Source of the DNA: JAWKRB01 sp041389885
GTDB taxonomy: Bacteria > Myxococcota_A > Polyangia > Polyangiales > Ga0077539
Assembly (NCBI GenBank): GCA_041389885.1
Contig: JAWKRB010000012.1
Location: 62,001-126,000, forward strand
Reading direction: 5' to 3'
DNA: 64,000 nt
Part shown: piece after piece, positions 50,987-60,348 of the stretch
How positions within the stretch are numbered: position 1 is the stretch's first letter
How the letters are laid out: the number at the start of each line of letters is the position of its first letter
Notes under the pieces: generated by a model
The model's database searches: none
Seen by the model: only the letters and a program-made list of their open reading frames with translations
Told to the model about the DNA's origin: nothing
Translations under genes and position numbers: made by a program

Positions 50987-51937
50987 TCAGCCCGCGTCCC
51001 TCCACACGCCCTCGCGGTCGACCGCGAGGCTCACGCGCTCGAAGCCCCGCGCCTCTGCCCGCGCCAGCGCCTCGCGCAGCGCGTCTTCGCTCTCTGCGAT
51101 GAGCAGCGACACGTCGCCGCCCCCCGCGCCCGAAGGCTTCACCGCCGCGCGCGTCGCCCCGAGCTCCGCCGCGAGCGCCGCGAGCGCGGGCGTCACGATG
51201 GGCGCCTCGGCGTCTGCGCCCAGCGCGCGCATCGCCTCGCCGTGCCTCCGCGTCGCCGCCGTGAGCGCGAACGGGTCGCGCGCCGCGAGGGCCTCGCGCA
51301 TGGCCTCCGCGGCCGATGTGATGTCCCTGATGCGCCCCGCGAAGCCGTCGGGGTCGCGCGCGCGAAGGCGCTCCGTGCGCGCGATCATCTCGCTCGTGCG
51401 GGCCGAGCTCCCTGACCAGAGCACGGCCCAGTGCTGCCCCTCGAAGGCGCCACACGCGCGCACCGTAGCCTCCCCCGCGAGCCCCTCGGGAAAGCCCACC
51501 GCGATCACGCCGCCCCGCGCGCTCGCGAGCACGTCGACGCCGCTGCCGCCGCCCTGCGCCTCGCGGTGCCCACGCCGCGCGAGGTCGGCCACCCGCGCGC
51601 GCACCGAGGCATCCCCGAGGTCCGCGCCCGCTCTCGCGAGGGACCACCCCACCGCCGCGACGCAGGCCGCCGCCGAGCTGCCGAGGCCCAGCTTGCGCCC
51701 GCGCGCGTCGCCGAGCCGCGCGACGTCGAGGCTCCAGCGGAGGTCGATGGCGTCGATGTCCCTCTCTCGCAGCGCGATCGCGAGCGCCGCGGCGACCTCG
51801 CGGGGAGGCTCTGGGTAGCGCTCGGTCGCGTCTGCGATCACCGCGTGGCGGTCGACGGCCATCACCACGGCGTCGCCTCCGTGGAGCACGGCGTACTCCC
51901 CGGCGACCATGAGCTTGCCGGGCGCGCGAACCCTCAC
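50987..51937 (-). CDS. Phosphomevalonate kinase-like GHMP kinase
   Basis: 316 aa from the GTG at 51937, which overlaps the decarboxylase stop (GTGA). GHMP motif 1 VRAPGKLMVAGEYAVLHGG, motif 2 LGLGSSAAACVAAVGWSL, motif 3 VKPSGAGGGDVSLLIA. Together with the two preceding kinases/decarboxylase this would convert mevalonate-5-phosphate to the diphosphate. Assignment to phosphomevalonate kinase rests on the operon, since GHMP sequences alone do not fix the substrate. Confidence 0.8.
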   Translation of the reverse strand: MRVRAPGKLMVAGEYAVLHGGDAVVMAVDRHAVIADATERYPEPPREVAAALAIALRERDIDAIDLRWSLDVARLGDARGRKLGLGSSAAACVAAVGWSLARAGADLGDASVRARVADLARRGHREAQGGGSGVDVLASARGGVIAVGFPEGLAGEATVRACGAFEGQHWAVLWSGSSARTSEMIARTERLRARDPDGFAGRIRDITSAAEAMREALAARDPFALTAATRRHGEAMRALGADAEAPIVTPALAALAAELGATRAAVKPSGAGGGDVSLLIAESEDALREALARAEARGFERVSLAVDREGVWRDAG

Positions 51938-52920
51938 GACACCTCGACGCCGCCGCCAGGACGCGCGATCAGCACGTCGACCACGCCGGGCACCGCCCGC
52001 AGCGCCCGCTCCACCGCGGGGACGTCCGCCGCCGCGCAGAGGGTCTTCACGTGGGGGCCCGCGTCCATCGTGGCCCAGGCCCCGACGCCCTCGCGGCGCA
52101 GCGACTCGACCGCGTCGAGGAGCTCGAGGGTGATCCCCCGCGCGTAGCGCACGGCGGGGACCGCGGCCCACGCGCAGGCGTGCATCGCCATGGTGCTCGC
52201 CTCCATCGCGGCGCCGAGGGCCTCGAGGTCGCGGGCGGCGAGGGCGCGCTTGACCTCGTGCGCGTAGCCCGGCGCGCAGCTCAGCCACGCGGCGTAGTAG
52301 GGCGAGGTCTGCGCGGTGTGCTTCATCCCGTCGCGCGAGGCCACCGACTTCGGCGCGCGGGTCGCGAGGGCCACCACCAGCGCGACGTCCCACCACCCCT
52401 CGGGGTGCAGCGGACGCGCGGGCAGGTGGTCCTCCCCCAGCGCGCCCGCGGGGAGCTCGACCCAGCCGCCGTACAGACTCCGCGCCGCCGACGCGCTGCC
52501 CCTGCGCGCGAGCGACGAGAGCGCCGAGGTGTCTGCGTCCCAGGCGTAGGCGCGCGCGCCCGCGGCGGCGAGGGCGGCGAAGCCCGACGCGCTCGACGCG
52601 AGCCCCGACGCGGTGGGAAAGCGGTTGTGCGACGACACCCGCGCGAAGCGGTCCGGCGCGCTCCCATCGACCCCCGCGCGGGCGCGCAGCAGGTCCATGA
52701 ACGTACGGAGCTTCGCCGCGCCGCCGCCCGTGAGCTCGACGCCGTCGAGGGAGACGTGGTCCTCGCGCAGGGAGGGGTCGCGCACGACCTCGGTGTCGGT
52801 GCGCAGCGCGTCGAGGGTGAGCGACACGCTCGGCACCGCCGGGAGGTTCAGGGCCGCGTCACACTTTCCCCAATACTTCGCGAGCGCGATGTTCGCGCGC
52901 GCCGTCGCCGTGCCCTTCAT
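51934..52920 (-). CDS. Diphosphomevalonate decarboxylase
   Basis: 328 aa from the ATG at 52920 (an earlier ATG at 52938 lies within mvk). Signature pieces: RANIALAKYWGKCDAALNLPAVPSVSLTL at the N-terminus, NRFPTASGLASSASGFAALA as the ATP-binding glycine/serine loop, RRGSASAARSLYGGWVEL with the catalytic Arg region, and TMDAGPHVKTLC with the catalytic Asp. It makes isopentenyl diphosphate. ATGA overlap with mevalonate kinase. Confidence 0.92.
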   Translation of the reverse strand: MKGTATARANIALAKYWGKCDAALNLPAVPSVSLTLDALRTDTEVVRDPSLREDHVSLDGVELTGGGAAKLRTFMDLLRARAGVDGSAPDRFARVSSHNRFPTASGLASSASGFAALAAAGARAYAWDADTSALSSLARRGSASAARSLYGGWVELPAGALGEDHLPARPLHPEGWWDVALVVALATRAPKSVASRDGMKHTAQTSPYYAAWLSCAPGYAHEVKRALAARDLEALGAAMEASTMAMHACAWAAVPAVRYARGITLELLDAVESLRREGVGAWATMDAGPHVKTLCAAADVPAVERALRAVPGVVDVLIARPGGGVEVS

Positions 52921-53813
52921 CGAATCTCCACCGTCCACGCCGGCGCGCCCTCGCGCGCGAAGGCCGCGAGCACCTCTGCCTCTTGCGCGCCGGGGAGCGC
53001 GATCACGCAGCCGCCGCCCCCCGCGCCGGTGAGCTTCGCGCCCAGCGCGCCCGCGTCCCGCGCCGCGCGACAGAGCGTCTCGATGCGCTCGGTCGAGAGC
53101 ATCAGCGACCCCAGAAAGAGCTGGTTCATGTCCATGAGCTGGCCCAGCCCGCGGAGGTCGCCCGCCGAGAGCGCGAGGGCCGCGTTGCGCACCAGCGCCT
53201 GAATCCCGTCGAGGGCGTTGTCGACCACCGTCGTGCGCCTCGCCCGCATGCGCGCGACGCTCTCGACCATCTCCTTGGTCGAACCTCGCTCGCCCGTGTC
53301 GGCGACGCAGAGGCGAAAGGGAGAGCGCGGGGTGACCCGCTGCAGGGGCTCGCCGCGCACGAAGACCCCGACGCCGCCGAGGGCCGCGAGGGTGTGGTCG
53401 ACCCCCGAGGGGTTGCCGTGAAAGACCTGCTCCCAGACCCGCGCGGCGTCGAGCAGCGCGTCGCCTTCGAGCTCCGCCCCCGCGAGCGACGAGAGCGCGC
53501 GCGCCGAGGCCACGCCCATCGCGGCGGAGCTCCCGAGGCCGCCGCCGCCGGGCAGGTGCACCTCGGCCTCGAGGGCGCCGGTGGTGACGCCGAGGTGCGC
53601 GGCGAGGGCCTCGATCGCGCGGCCCAGCGGCGAGCCGTCGCCCGGCGCGAAGGACGCGTCCCAGTTGGCGACTCGAAGCCCCAGCGCCGCAAGGGGATCG
53701 CGCACGCGGAGCTCGACGCCGGGGCTCACCGCGGCGGCCAGCGCGGGGCGCCCGTAGACCACCGCGTGCTCGCCGAGGAGGATCACCTTCCCGTGCGCCG
53801 TGAAGACCTTCAT
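52917..53813 (-). CDS. mvk: Mevalonate kinase
   Basis: 298 aa. Motif 1 AHGKVILLGEHAVVYGRPA with Lys and Glu, motif 2 LPGGGGLGSSAAMGVASA, motif 3 KLTGAGGGGCVIAL, and FHGNPSGVDHT with the catalytic Asp. Phosphorylates mevalonate at O5. ATGA overlap with the polyprenyl synthetase. Confidence 0.93.
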   Translation of the reverse strand: MKVFTAHGKVILLGEHAVVYGRPALAAAVSPGVELRVRDPLAALGLRVANWDASFAPGDGSPLGRAIEALAAHLGVTTGALEAEVHLPGGGGLGSSAAMGVASARALSSLAGAELEGDALLDAARVWEQVFHGNPSGVDHTLAALGGVGVFVRGEPLQRVTPRSPFRLCVADTGERGSTKEMVESVARMRARRTTVVDNALDGIQALVRNAALALSAGDLRGLGQLMDMNQLFLGSLMLSTERIETLCRAARDAGALGAKLTGAGGGGCVIALPGAQEAEVLAAFAREGAPAWTVEIR

Positions 53814-54871
53814 CGCGTGCGCTCGGTCACCATCGTCGCGAGGGCCGCGAGGAGCTCGGCGCCGCGGGGCAGCAGCGCGCGCTCGTCGAGGGCCTCGAGG
53901 CACTGCGCGCGGAGCGACGCGATCTGCGCCTCGGCCGCGGCGAGGGCGCCGGAGCGCTCGATGAGGTCCCGCGCGCGGAGCACGTCGGCCTCGCTCGCGT
54001 CGCGGCGCCCGACGATGCCCTGAAGCTCGTTCTGCCCCGCGGCGTCGAGGTGGGCCATCGCGTGCTGCGCGAGGGCGGTCTGCTTGCCCTCGCGGAGGTC
54101 GTTGCCCACGGGCTTGCCGGTCTCGCGCTCGCTGCCGAAGACCCCGAGCACGTCGTCGCGGAGCTGAAACGCGAGGCCCAGGGGCTCGGCGTAGCGCATG
54201 AGCGCGGCCCGCGCGGGCTCGTGGGCGGCGGCCACCGCGGCGCCCAGGCGCAGGGGGCCGCGCACGGTGTAGCTCCCGGTCTTGAGCCGGTGAATCCGCG
54301 CCACGTCGCGGCTCTGCGTGACGTCGAGGCACTGCCCGAGGATCACCTCGTGCTCCATCGACGCCCACACCGCGTTGACCTCGCGACGTCGGGGCGTGGG
54401 CAGGTCGAGGTCGGCGATGAGCTTGTGCACCAGCGCGCCCATGAGGTCACCGGCGAGAATCGCCGTGCACGCGCCGAGGTGCGCGCCGCCGAAGGCCTCG
54501 GCGAGGAGCACGTGCACCGAGGGGCCCCCGCGGCGGATGGGGTCGTCGTCCATCCAGTCGTCGTGCACGAGGAGGTAGGTCTGGAGCAGCTCCATGGCCG
54601 CGCCGAGGTCGGTGGCCGCGTCGCTGAAGGGGTCGGCCTGGCAGCACGCGATGGCCGCGAGGAGCATCGCCGGGCGCAGCCGCTTGCCGCCGCGGAGGGT
54701 GAGGTCCCTGGCCGCGTCGAACATGGGCAGGGTGTCGGGGGCCTCGGCCTCGGTGACCGCGCGGGCCTCGTCGAGGATCTCGCCGATGCGCGCGTCGACC
54801 TGCCCGCGCACGCGCGCGAAGAAGCCCTGAACGCTCGCTTCGTGCCCCTCCGCTGCCTTCGGCGACTCCAT
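53810..54871 (-). CDS. Polyprenyl (geranyl/farnesyl) diphosphate synthase
   Basis: 353 aa from the ATG at 54871; an in-frame ATG at 54940 would add 23 residues that look non-coding. FARM region HDDWMDDDPIRRGGPS (DDxxDD) and SARM FQLRDDVLGVFG (DDxxG) bind the Mg-diphosphates, with GGKRLRP at the usual place. Condenses the isopentenyl diphosphate made by the three genes downstream into short-chain prenyl diphosphates. First gene of the mevalonate operon. Reductase, synthase and isomerase steps are not in the window. Confidence 0.9.
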   Translation of the reverse strand: MESPKAAEGHEASVQGFFARVRGQVDARIGEILDEARAVTEAEAPDTLPMFDAARDLTLRGGKRLRPAMLLAAIACCQADPFSDAATDLGAAMELLQTYLLVHDDWMDDDPIRRGGPSVHVLLAEAFGGAHLGACTAILAGDLMGALVHKLIADLDLPTPRRREVNAVWASMEHEVILGQCLDVTQSRDVARIHRLKTGSYTVRGPLRLGAAVAAAHEPARAALMRYAEPLGLAFQLRDDVLGVFGSERETGKPVGNDLREGKQTALAQHAMAHLDAAGQNELQGIVGRRDASEADVLRARDLIERSGALAAAEAQIASLRAQCLEALDERALLPRGAELLAALATMVTERTR

Positions 54872-54986
54872 CACGCGGTGGAGTAAGGCCGCAGGCGCAG
54901 GAGGGTTGTCAAGGCGGTCCTGGTTGGCGGGGAGTCGCATCGCGAAGTTGGATGATTCATCGCGCCCCTGCGCTGCGCGGGGGGTG

Positions 54987-56474
54987 TCAGAGCGTGAGGG
55001 CGGCGTCGCTCGCGATGATGTGCTCGGGCGTCGTGCCCGCGGTGCGCACGATGATGTAGAGCCACCCGTCCGAGCGAAAGTGGGGGAAGAGCGCGTACTG
55101 CCCCGGCTGCATGTTGGTGATCCGCGTGCGCGCGCCCGTGCGGAGGTCGACGAGGTAGCTGTTCGCGGCGCCGCGGGTGCGGTAGGCCGCGAAGGCGGGG
55201 TCGTCGGGCCCCGTGAAGCCCATGTCCACCGCGTCGGCGTCGGTGACGTAGTGGTGGTACGTGAAGTAGCGCTCGTCGTACGAGATCGATCCCTTGCCGC
55301 CGGAGAAGCAGTAGCGCCCGATCACCGGCGCCGAGACCGACACCGCGGCGCCCGTGCGCGACACCTCGAGGCGGCGCAGCACGAAGGCCGGGCCGCTCGG
55401 GCCCGTGGTGCGGGTGATCATCAGCCGCCCCGAGGGGGAGATGATGGGGTCGGCCTCGTTGGGCGTGGCGACCGCGCCGGTGCCGGCGACGGTGAAGCCC
55501 GAGCCGGTGTTGGTCATCACCGTGACCTGCTGTCGCTCGCCGGCGCCGAAGGTCGCGGGCGTGTCGCGCAGGGTCGGGCTGTGACCGCCGTTGTCAGAGC
55601 TGTATCGCCCATAGACGACGTAGTAGTCGCCGCCGGAGAGGGCGGCGCCGAGGTGCTCGTAGAGGCCCACGGAGGCGGCGCGTGTGCAGCCGGGCTCCTG
55701 CAGGGTGATCATCGTGGGCATGCCCGTGCTCAGCACGCTCTGCGCGCACGCGCGGGGCCCGAGGGTGGAGTGGTAGAAGAAGCCTGAGTTGTCGGGAAAG
55801 AACCCCGGGTCGTACTGCGCCGCGGTGTTGATCATGCGCGGCGCGGCGAGGTCGACGATGCGCGCGCCGAGGCCCACGAAGCGCCCGTCGGCCGAGCTGC
55901 GGGACCAGAACGACGACGAGTAATTCGCCGTGTAGAGCAGGCGGAGGTGGGTGTTGGTGAGGGCCTCGGGCTGCCAGTTGGCGCCGAAGGTCGTGGTGCC
56001 CACGAGGGGGGCGCTGGCGAGGCAGTCCTGCGGACGCGAGGCGCCCGCGCAGCCGTGCATCATGATCGCGGCGCCGCGGTTCAGCGTGGCCCACCCCGCG
56101 GTGGCCATCGCGGTGACGTGCTCCGCCACGGCGGGCGTCGGGCCGCAGCCCTCCCCCGCGCCGCCGTCGCCCGGGAGGACCTCGCCGTCCACCGGCGCCT
56201 GCACGTCGAAGACGAAGCGCACGTCCTTCACGTCTCCCGGCGAGGCGACGTCCTGCACGGTGGGCGCGTCGACGGGGCGCTGCACGTCCATCGCGGCGGG
56301 CCTGTCTTCGACGACCACGACATCGTTCACCAGGGGCACGTCGAACGCGAGGAACACGTCGGTCGCGGCGTCGGCCGCGGTGTTGTCGGGCGACTCGCCG
56401 CACCCGGCGCCGAGGCCGAGCGCCGAGAGAGCCAGTCCGGTGAAGCGAAGCCCGCGCGCGCGTCGAGAGTGCAT
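54987..56474 (-). CDS. Lipoprotein with TolB-like beta-propeller
   Basis: 495 aa. Lipobox LGAGC (Cys25). An Asp/Val-rich linker (DVFLAFDVPLVNDVVVVEDRP) then a propeller with six-bladed repeats: PDNSGFFYHSTLGP, IISPSGRLMITRTT and SYDERYFTYHHY. No enzyme motif. Periplasmic or surface binding protein. Divergent from the cytochrome gene at 56566. Confidence 0.75.
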   Translation of the reverse strand: MHSRRARGLRFTGLALSALGLGAGCGESPDNTAADAATDVFLAFDVPLVNDVVVVEDRPAAMDVQRPVDAPTVQDVASPGDVKDVRFVFDVQAPVDGEVLPGDGGAGEGCGPTPAVAEHVTAMATAGWATLNRGAAIMMHGCAGASRPQDCLASAPLVGTTTFGANWQPEALTNTHLRLLYTANYSSSFWSRSSADGRFVGLGARIVDLAAPRMINTAAQYDPGFFPDNSGFFYHSTLGPRACAQSVLSTGMPTMITLQEPGCTRAASVGLYEHLGAALSGGDYYVVYGRYSSDNGGHSPTLRDTPATFGAGERQQVTVMTNTGSGFTVAGTGAVATPNEADPIISPSGRLMITRTTGPSGPAFVLRRLEVSRTGAAVSVSAPVIGRYCFSGGKGSISYDERYFTYHHYVTDADAVDMGFTGPDDPAFAAYRTRGAANSYLVDLRTGARTRITNMQPGQYALFPHFRSDGWLYIIVRTAGTTPEHIIASDAALTL

Positions 56475-56565
56475 GGGCGGAGGCTACCCGATTCGCCGCG
56501 GCCCCGGTAGCGCACGGGGCCGTCGCGCCCGCGAGGCGTAGCGCGTATGTTGCGGGCTCCCCGCG

Positions 56566-58353
56566 ATGAAGCGACCCTCCGCGCACCGGCTTGCCCTCGC
56601 GCTCTGCGCCCTGCTCACGCCGGGGCTCGCGAGCGCGCAGTACCTCGACCTCCCCGGCTCGCAGCCCGGCGCCCTGGACGGCGGGATCCCCCTGGAGAGC
56701 GGGCGCCCCTGCTCGGTCTCGTGTCACTTCGCGGGCGACACGGGCCCCGACGTCGCCATGCCCGCCGACACGTGGATGGGCTCGATGATGGGCAACACCC
56801 TCCGCGACCCGCTCTTTCTCGCCGCCCTCACCGTCGCCGAGCAGGACCGCCCCGGCGTGGGCGACTGGTGCCTCCGCTGCCACACCCCCGCGGGCTTCAT
56901 CAACGGACGCACCCGCGGCCCCGCCGACGCCCCGCGCGGCGAGCGCCTCGACCTCGAAGACCGCGACGGGGTCACCTGCGACGCGTGCCACCGGATGCTC
57001 CCCACGCCGAACCTCGGCAACGCGCAGTACGTGCTCTCTCCCAGCGACACGCGCTTCGGCCCCTACGCCGAGATCGACAGCCCGCGGCACACGGGCGCGG
57101 TGTCGACCTGGCTCGCAGACTCGCGCATGTGCGGCACCTGCCACGAGGTCTCGAACCCCGCGCAGCCCCAGCGCGGGGCGGACGGCGCCGACACCGGGAG
57201 GCGCTTTCCCCTCGACACGACCTTCAGCGAGTGGTCCCGCTCGGCGTGGGCCGACCCGTCGGGAGGGCGCACCTGTCAGGACTGCCACATGCCTCGCGTC
57301 GAGGGCGACGCGCCGGTGTCGACGTATGTGAGCGCGCTCCCGCGGCCGACTCCCCGACGCCATGAGTTCGCGGGCGCCAACGCGTGGGCCCTGCGCGTGC
57401 TCGGCGCGATGCGCGGTGAGATCAGCTCCGGCGAGTTCTACGACCCCGACTCCGCGCCCTTCTACGAGGCCGGCGCGCGGCGCGCGGAGGCGATGCTGCG
57501 CAGCGCCGTGAGCCTCGAGCTCCGGAGCCCGCCCACCGAGGCCGCGCCGGGCGCGCGCGTCGAGGTGGTCGTGCGCGTGACCAACCTCGCGGGGCACCGG
57601 GTTCCCACGGGCTACGCGGACGGTCGGCGCATGTGGCTCGAGGTCTCGCGGGTCGACGCCGAGGGCGTCGCGACGGTGCTCTCGGGCGCCTACGACGACG
57701 CCCAGGCGCGCCTCGTCGACGACCCGAACCTGGCGCTCTACGAGGCCTGGCACGGCCGCGCGGGCATGGGCCGCGGCGAGCACATCGCCTTGCACGACAG
57801 CGTGATCCGCGACACGCGGCTGCCGCCGAGGGGCTACCGTCCGCTGCCGGGGCACGAGCCCGTGGGGGCCGACTACGCCGGCGGCGAGGCGGGCGCGCTG
57901 CGGCACTGGGACGACAGGCGCTACACCGTCGAGATCCCCGCGACGGCGCGGGGCGAGCTCACGCTGCGGGTGCGCGCGCGGTACCAGAGCACCACCCGCG
58001 AGTACGTGGAGTTTCTCGCGAGCGAGAACCGCACCGACGACCGCGGACGCGAGCTGCTCCGGCGCTACGAGGCCTCGGGCCGCGCGGCGCCCTTCACCAT
58101 GGCCGAGGCCACGACGACGCTCACGCTGCGCGTCCCTGCGGCGGACGCGGCGGTCGCGGATGTCGTGGCCGAGGACGCGTCGGTCGCGGATGTGACGGGG
58201 CTCGACGCAGGGACCTCGCCGCCGCCGCCCGAGGGGTGTGGCTGCCGCGCGACGACGGGCTCGAGCGGACGGCTGGGTTCGTTCCTTGTGTTGCTCGCGC
58301 TGGCGCGGCGAAGGCGGCGTGGGAGCGCCGAGCGCACCCCACGCGATTGGTGA
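56566..58353 (+). CDS. Five-haem cytochrome c with MYXO-CTERM-like tail
   Basis: 595 aa. Signal peptide MKRPSAHRLALALCALLTPGLASAQ. Haem-binding motifs: CSVSCH, CLRCH, CDACH, CGTCH and CQDCH, five in ~200 residues. A long C-terminal beta domain follows (VVVRVTNLAGHRVPTGYADG). The end, PPEGCGCRATTGSSGRLGSFLVLLALARRRRRG, has the Cys, hydrophobic helix and Arg cluster of the MYXO-CTERM sorting tail, so the protein should be surface-anchored in this phylum. May carry electrons at the outer surface, or act in a peptide-like oxidation. Confidence 0.87.
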   Translation: MKRPSAHRLALALCALLTPGLASAQYLDLPGSQPGALDGGIPLESGRPCSVSCHFAGDTGPDVAMPADTWMGSMMGNTLRDPLFLAALTVAEQDRPGVGDWCLRCHTPAGFINGRTRGPADAPRGERLDLEDRDGVTCDACHRMLPTPNLGNAQYVLSPSDTRFGPYAEIDSPRHTGAVSTWLADSRMCGTCHEVSNPAQPQRGADGADTGRRFPLDTTFSEWSRSAWADPSGGRTCQDCHMPRVEGDAPVSTYVSALPRPTPRRHEFAGANAWALRVLGAMRGEISSGEFYDPDSAPFYEAGARRAEAMLRSAVSLELRSPPTEAAPGARVEVVVRVTNLAGHRVPTGYADGRRMWLEVSRVDAEGVATVLSGAYDDAQARLVDDPNLALYEAWHGRAGMGRGEHIALHDSVIRDTRLPPRGYRPLPGHEPVGADYAGGEAGALRHWDDRRYTVEIPATARGELTLRVRARYQSTTREYVEFLASENRTDDRGRELLRRYEASGRAAPFTMAEATTTLTLRVPAADAAVADVVAEDASVADVTGLDAGTSPPPPEGCGCRATTGSSGRLGSFLVLLALARRRRRGSAERTPRDW

Positions 58354-58462
58354 GGTGCGCGCGTCGCTCCAGACTCGGGTGTGACCTTGAAGGGGGTCGG
58401 TACGGCTCCATACCAGGGCGAGCGCGGGTGAAGCAGCCCGCCCACGCGCCCCGACGCCCGCG

Positions 58463-59215
58463 CTACAGATCCGCGCAGCAGCGAAAGCCCGTGGAGTAGT
58501 CGTGATAGCCCACGCCGTGCGCGCGCGTGGCGTAGCCGCAGCCGTCGCCGTTGATCCGCACGTCGACGTAGTACCCGCCGCGAAAGACGCCGCGGCCGTT
58601 GCGCACGGTGGCGGTCCACTCGTGGAGGTTGCCGACCATGTCGAAGACGCCGAAGCGGTTGCGGCAGCGGCGGTGAGATCCGCTCCGCGCGAGGGTGCCG
58701 GGGAGCTGGTTGATCCGCGCGTCGTTCATCTGCCGCTCGTGAAAGACGTCGCCGGGGCCGTAGAGCCGTCGCAGCGGTCCCTCCCGACCGTCGTTGCAGC
58801 GCCCGCGCTGGTACTGCGGACCGTACGGCCACTGCGTCGGCGACGGACCTCGACACGCCCGCTCCCACTCCGCCTCGGTGCACAGCCGCTTGCCCGCCGC
58901 GACGCAGGCCCGCGACGCCGCCACCTGGGAGATGTACCCCTGCGGCGCCACGCCCCGCCGCGACTGCGCGCGGTACTGACCGTTGCGCAGGGGCGGGAGG
59001 TACGGGCTCCAGCGCCGGGTGCGCCCGCGGGGGAGCACCTCCAGCAGGCTGCCCTCGTAGATGTCGATGCAGTAGCGCCCTGCGATCGACACGCTCCCCG
59101 AGGGGCAACGGCGGCGGCGCCCTGGGACCACCCCGAGCAGCACCGCGCTCACCGCGCCGAGCGCGAGGAGGGGTGACAGTCGGGATCGGGCCGCTTCGCG
59201 TCGCACGCCGCGCAT
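58463..59215 (-). CDS. SUMF1/formylglycine-generating-enzyme-like protein
   Basis: 250 aa from the ATG at 59215. Membrane anchor (LSPLLALGAVSAVLLGVVPG). The SUMF1 fold shows as AAGKRLCTEAEWERACRG, FGVFDMVGNLHEWTATV and YSTGFRCCADL. No obvious Cys pair of the copper-type active site (C...C of true FGE) is complete, so it may be a non-catalytic binder, as in many myxobacterial SUMF1-like proteins. Ends convergent to the cytochrome gene. Confidence 0.8.
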   Translation of the reverse strand: MRGVRREAARSRLSPLLALGAVSAVLLGVVPGRRRRCPSGSVSIAGRYCIDIYEGSLLEVLPRGRTRRWSPYLPPLRNGQYRAQSRRGVAPQGYISQVAASRACVAAGKRLCTEAEWERACRGPSPTQWPYGPQYQRGRCNDGREGPLRRLYGPGDVFHERQMNDARINQLPGTLARSGSHRRCRNRFGVFDMVGNLHEWTATVRNGRGVFRGGYYVDVRINGDGCGYATRAHGVGYHDYSTGFRCCADL

Positions 59216-59232
59216 GGTAGTCCGAGGAGGTG

Positions 59233-60348
59233 ATGAGAAGCACACCCGCGCTCTGGCTCGCCGCGATCCTGCTCACGCCGCTCGGCTGCGGCGACTCGAC
59301 ACCGACCGTGAGCTGCGTGCCCGCGTGCCGCGCCGATTTCGTCTGCGTCAGCGGCGCGTGCGTGCAGGCGTGCAATCCCCCCTGCGGCGCGGGGCAGCGC
59401 TGCTCCAGCGCGGGCGGCGCGCCCATGTGCGTGGTCGACACCACCCCCACCGACGCAGGACTCACCGTCGACGTCGCGCCGATCCCCTTCGACACCGCGG
59501 GCATGGACGACGTCGCGCCGGGCGCCGACGTCGTCTCCGCGACCGACGTCACCGCCGGCCCCGACGCGGGCGGCGCGACCGACGTGGCGGCGCCTACCGA
59601 CGACCTCCCGCCTCTCCCTCCCTGCGGCATGAGCGGGCAGCCCTGCTGCGCGACCAACGCGTGCTTCGGCGGCGGGCAGTGCCAGTCGGGCATGTGCGCG
59701 CTCCCCGCGATGCGCGAGATGGGCGAGTGCGTGCAGCCCTCCGACTGCCCCGCGGGTCAGTCGTGCATCGGCGTGCAGGAGTGCGCGGGCGCGCGCGGCT
59801 GCTTTCGCTGCGGCGCGCCGCAGGGCACCGGCGAGATCGGCACGCCCTGCACCGGCGCCGCGCAGTGCCGCACCGGCGTGTGCAGCAACGGGCGCTGCAC
59901 CATCGCCTGCCCCGTGGGCGAGGTCGGCGACGCGATGTGCAACGGCGCGCGCAGCGGCTACACGTGCACGAACATCCTCTACCGCTCGATGCCCTCGGCG
60001 CCGGTCACCACCATCGGCGTGTGCAACCAGTCCTGCGGGCGCGGCGGCGACTGCCCCACGGGCTTCGTCTGCGCGCCGCTGCTGAACTACCTCACCGACC
60101 GCATGGAGTTCGTGTGCCGCGCGGCCTCGACCACCGCGACCACCCCCATCGGCGGCGCCTGCAACCCCTCGATGCCCACCTGCCAGAACGTGCTCTGCCT
60201 CCCCACGGGCATGAACACCGGGTACTGCACCGGCGTGTGTCAGTCCGACACCGACTGCCCCGCCGAGGCGCCCGTGTGCGACACGCTCTACCTCATTCGC
60301 CCGAGCGGCCGCGAGCAGGTCAGCCGGGGCTGCCACCCGCGTCGCTGA
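59233..60348 (+). CDS. Cys-rich lipoprotein
   Basis: 371 aa. Lipobox LTPLGC (Cys19). Many short disulfide loops: CVPACRADFVCVSGACVQAC, CGMSGQPCCATNACFGGGQC, CRTGVCSNGRC and CQSDTDCPAEAPVC. A central Asp/Val linker. Same family style as 20591-21094. AGGAGG directly precedes the GTG/ATG, so the start (59230 or 59233) is clear. The end overlaps the lipase gene by 29 bases tail-to-tail. Confidence 0.75.
   Translation: MRSTPALWLAAILLTPLGCGDSTPTVSCVPACRADFVCVSGACVQACNPPCGAGQRCSSAGGAPMCVVDTTPTDAGLTVDVAPIPFDTAGMDDVAPGADVVSATDVTAGPDAGGATDVAAPTDDLPPLPPCGMSGQPCCATNACFGGGQCQSGMCALPAMREMGECVQPSDCPAGQSCIGVQECAGARGCFRCGAPQGTGEIGTPCTGAAQCRTGVCSNGRCTIACPVGEVGDAMCNGARSGYTCTNILYRSMPSAPVTTIGVCNQSCGRGGDCPTGFVCAPLLNYLTDRMEFVCRAASTTATTPIGGACNPSMPTCQNVLCLPTGMNTGYCTGVCQSDTDCPAEAPVCDTLYLIRPSGREQVSRGCHPRR

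Noticed and set aside
54907..54912. TTGACA (minus strand) as promoter of the prenyl synthase operon
   Set aside because: No convincing -10 box at the expected distance (only GCCTTAC), so not listed as a feature.
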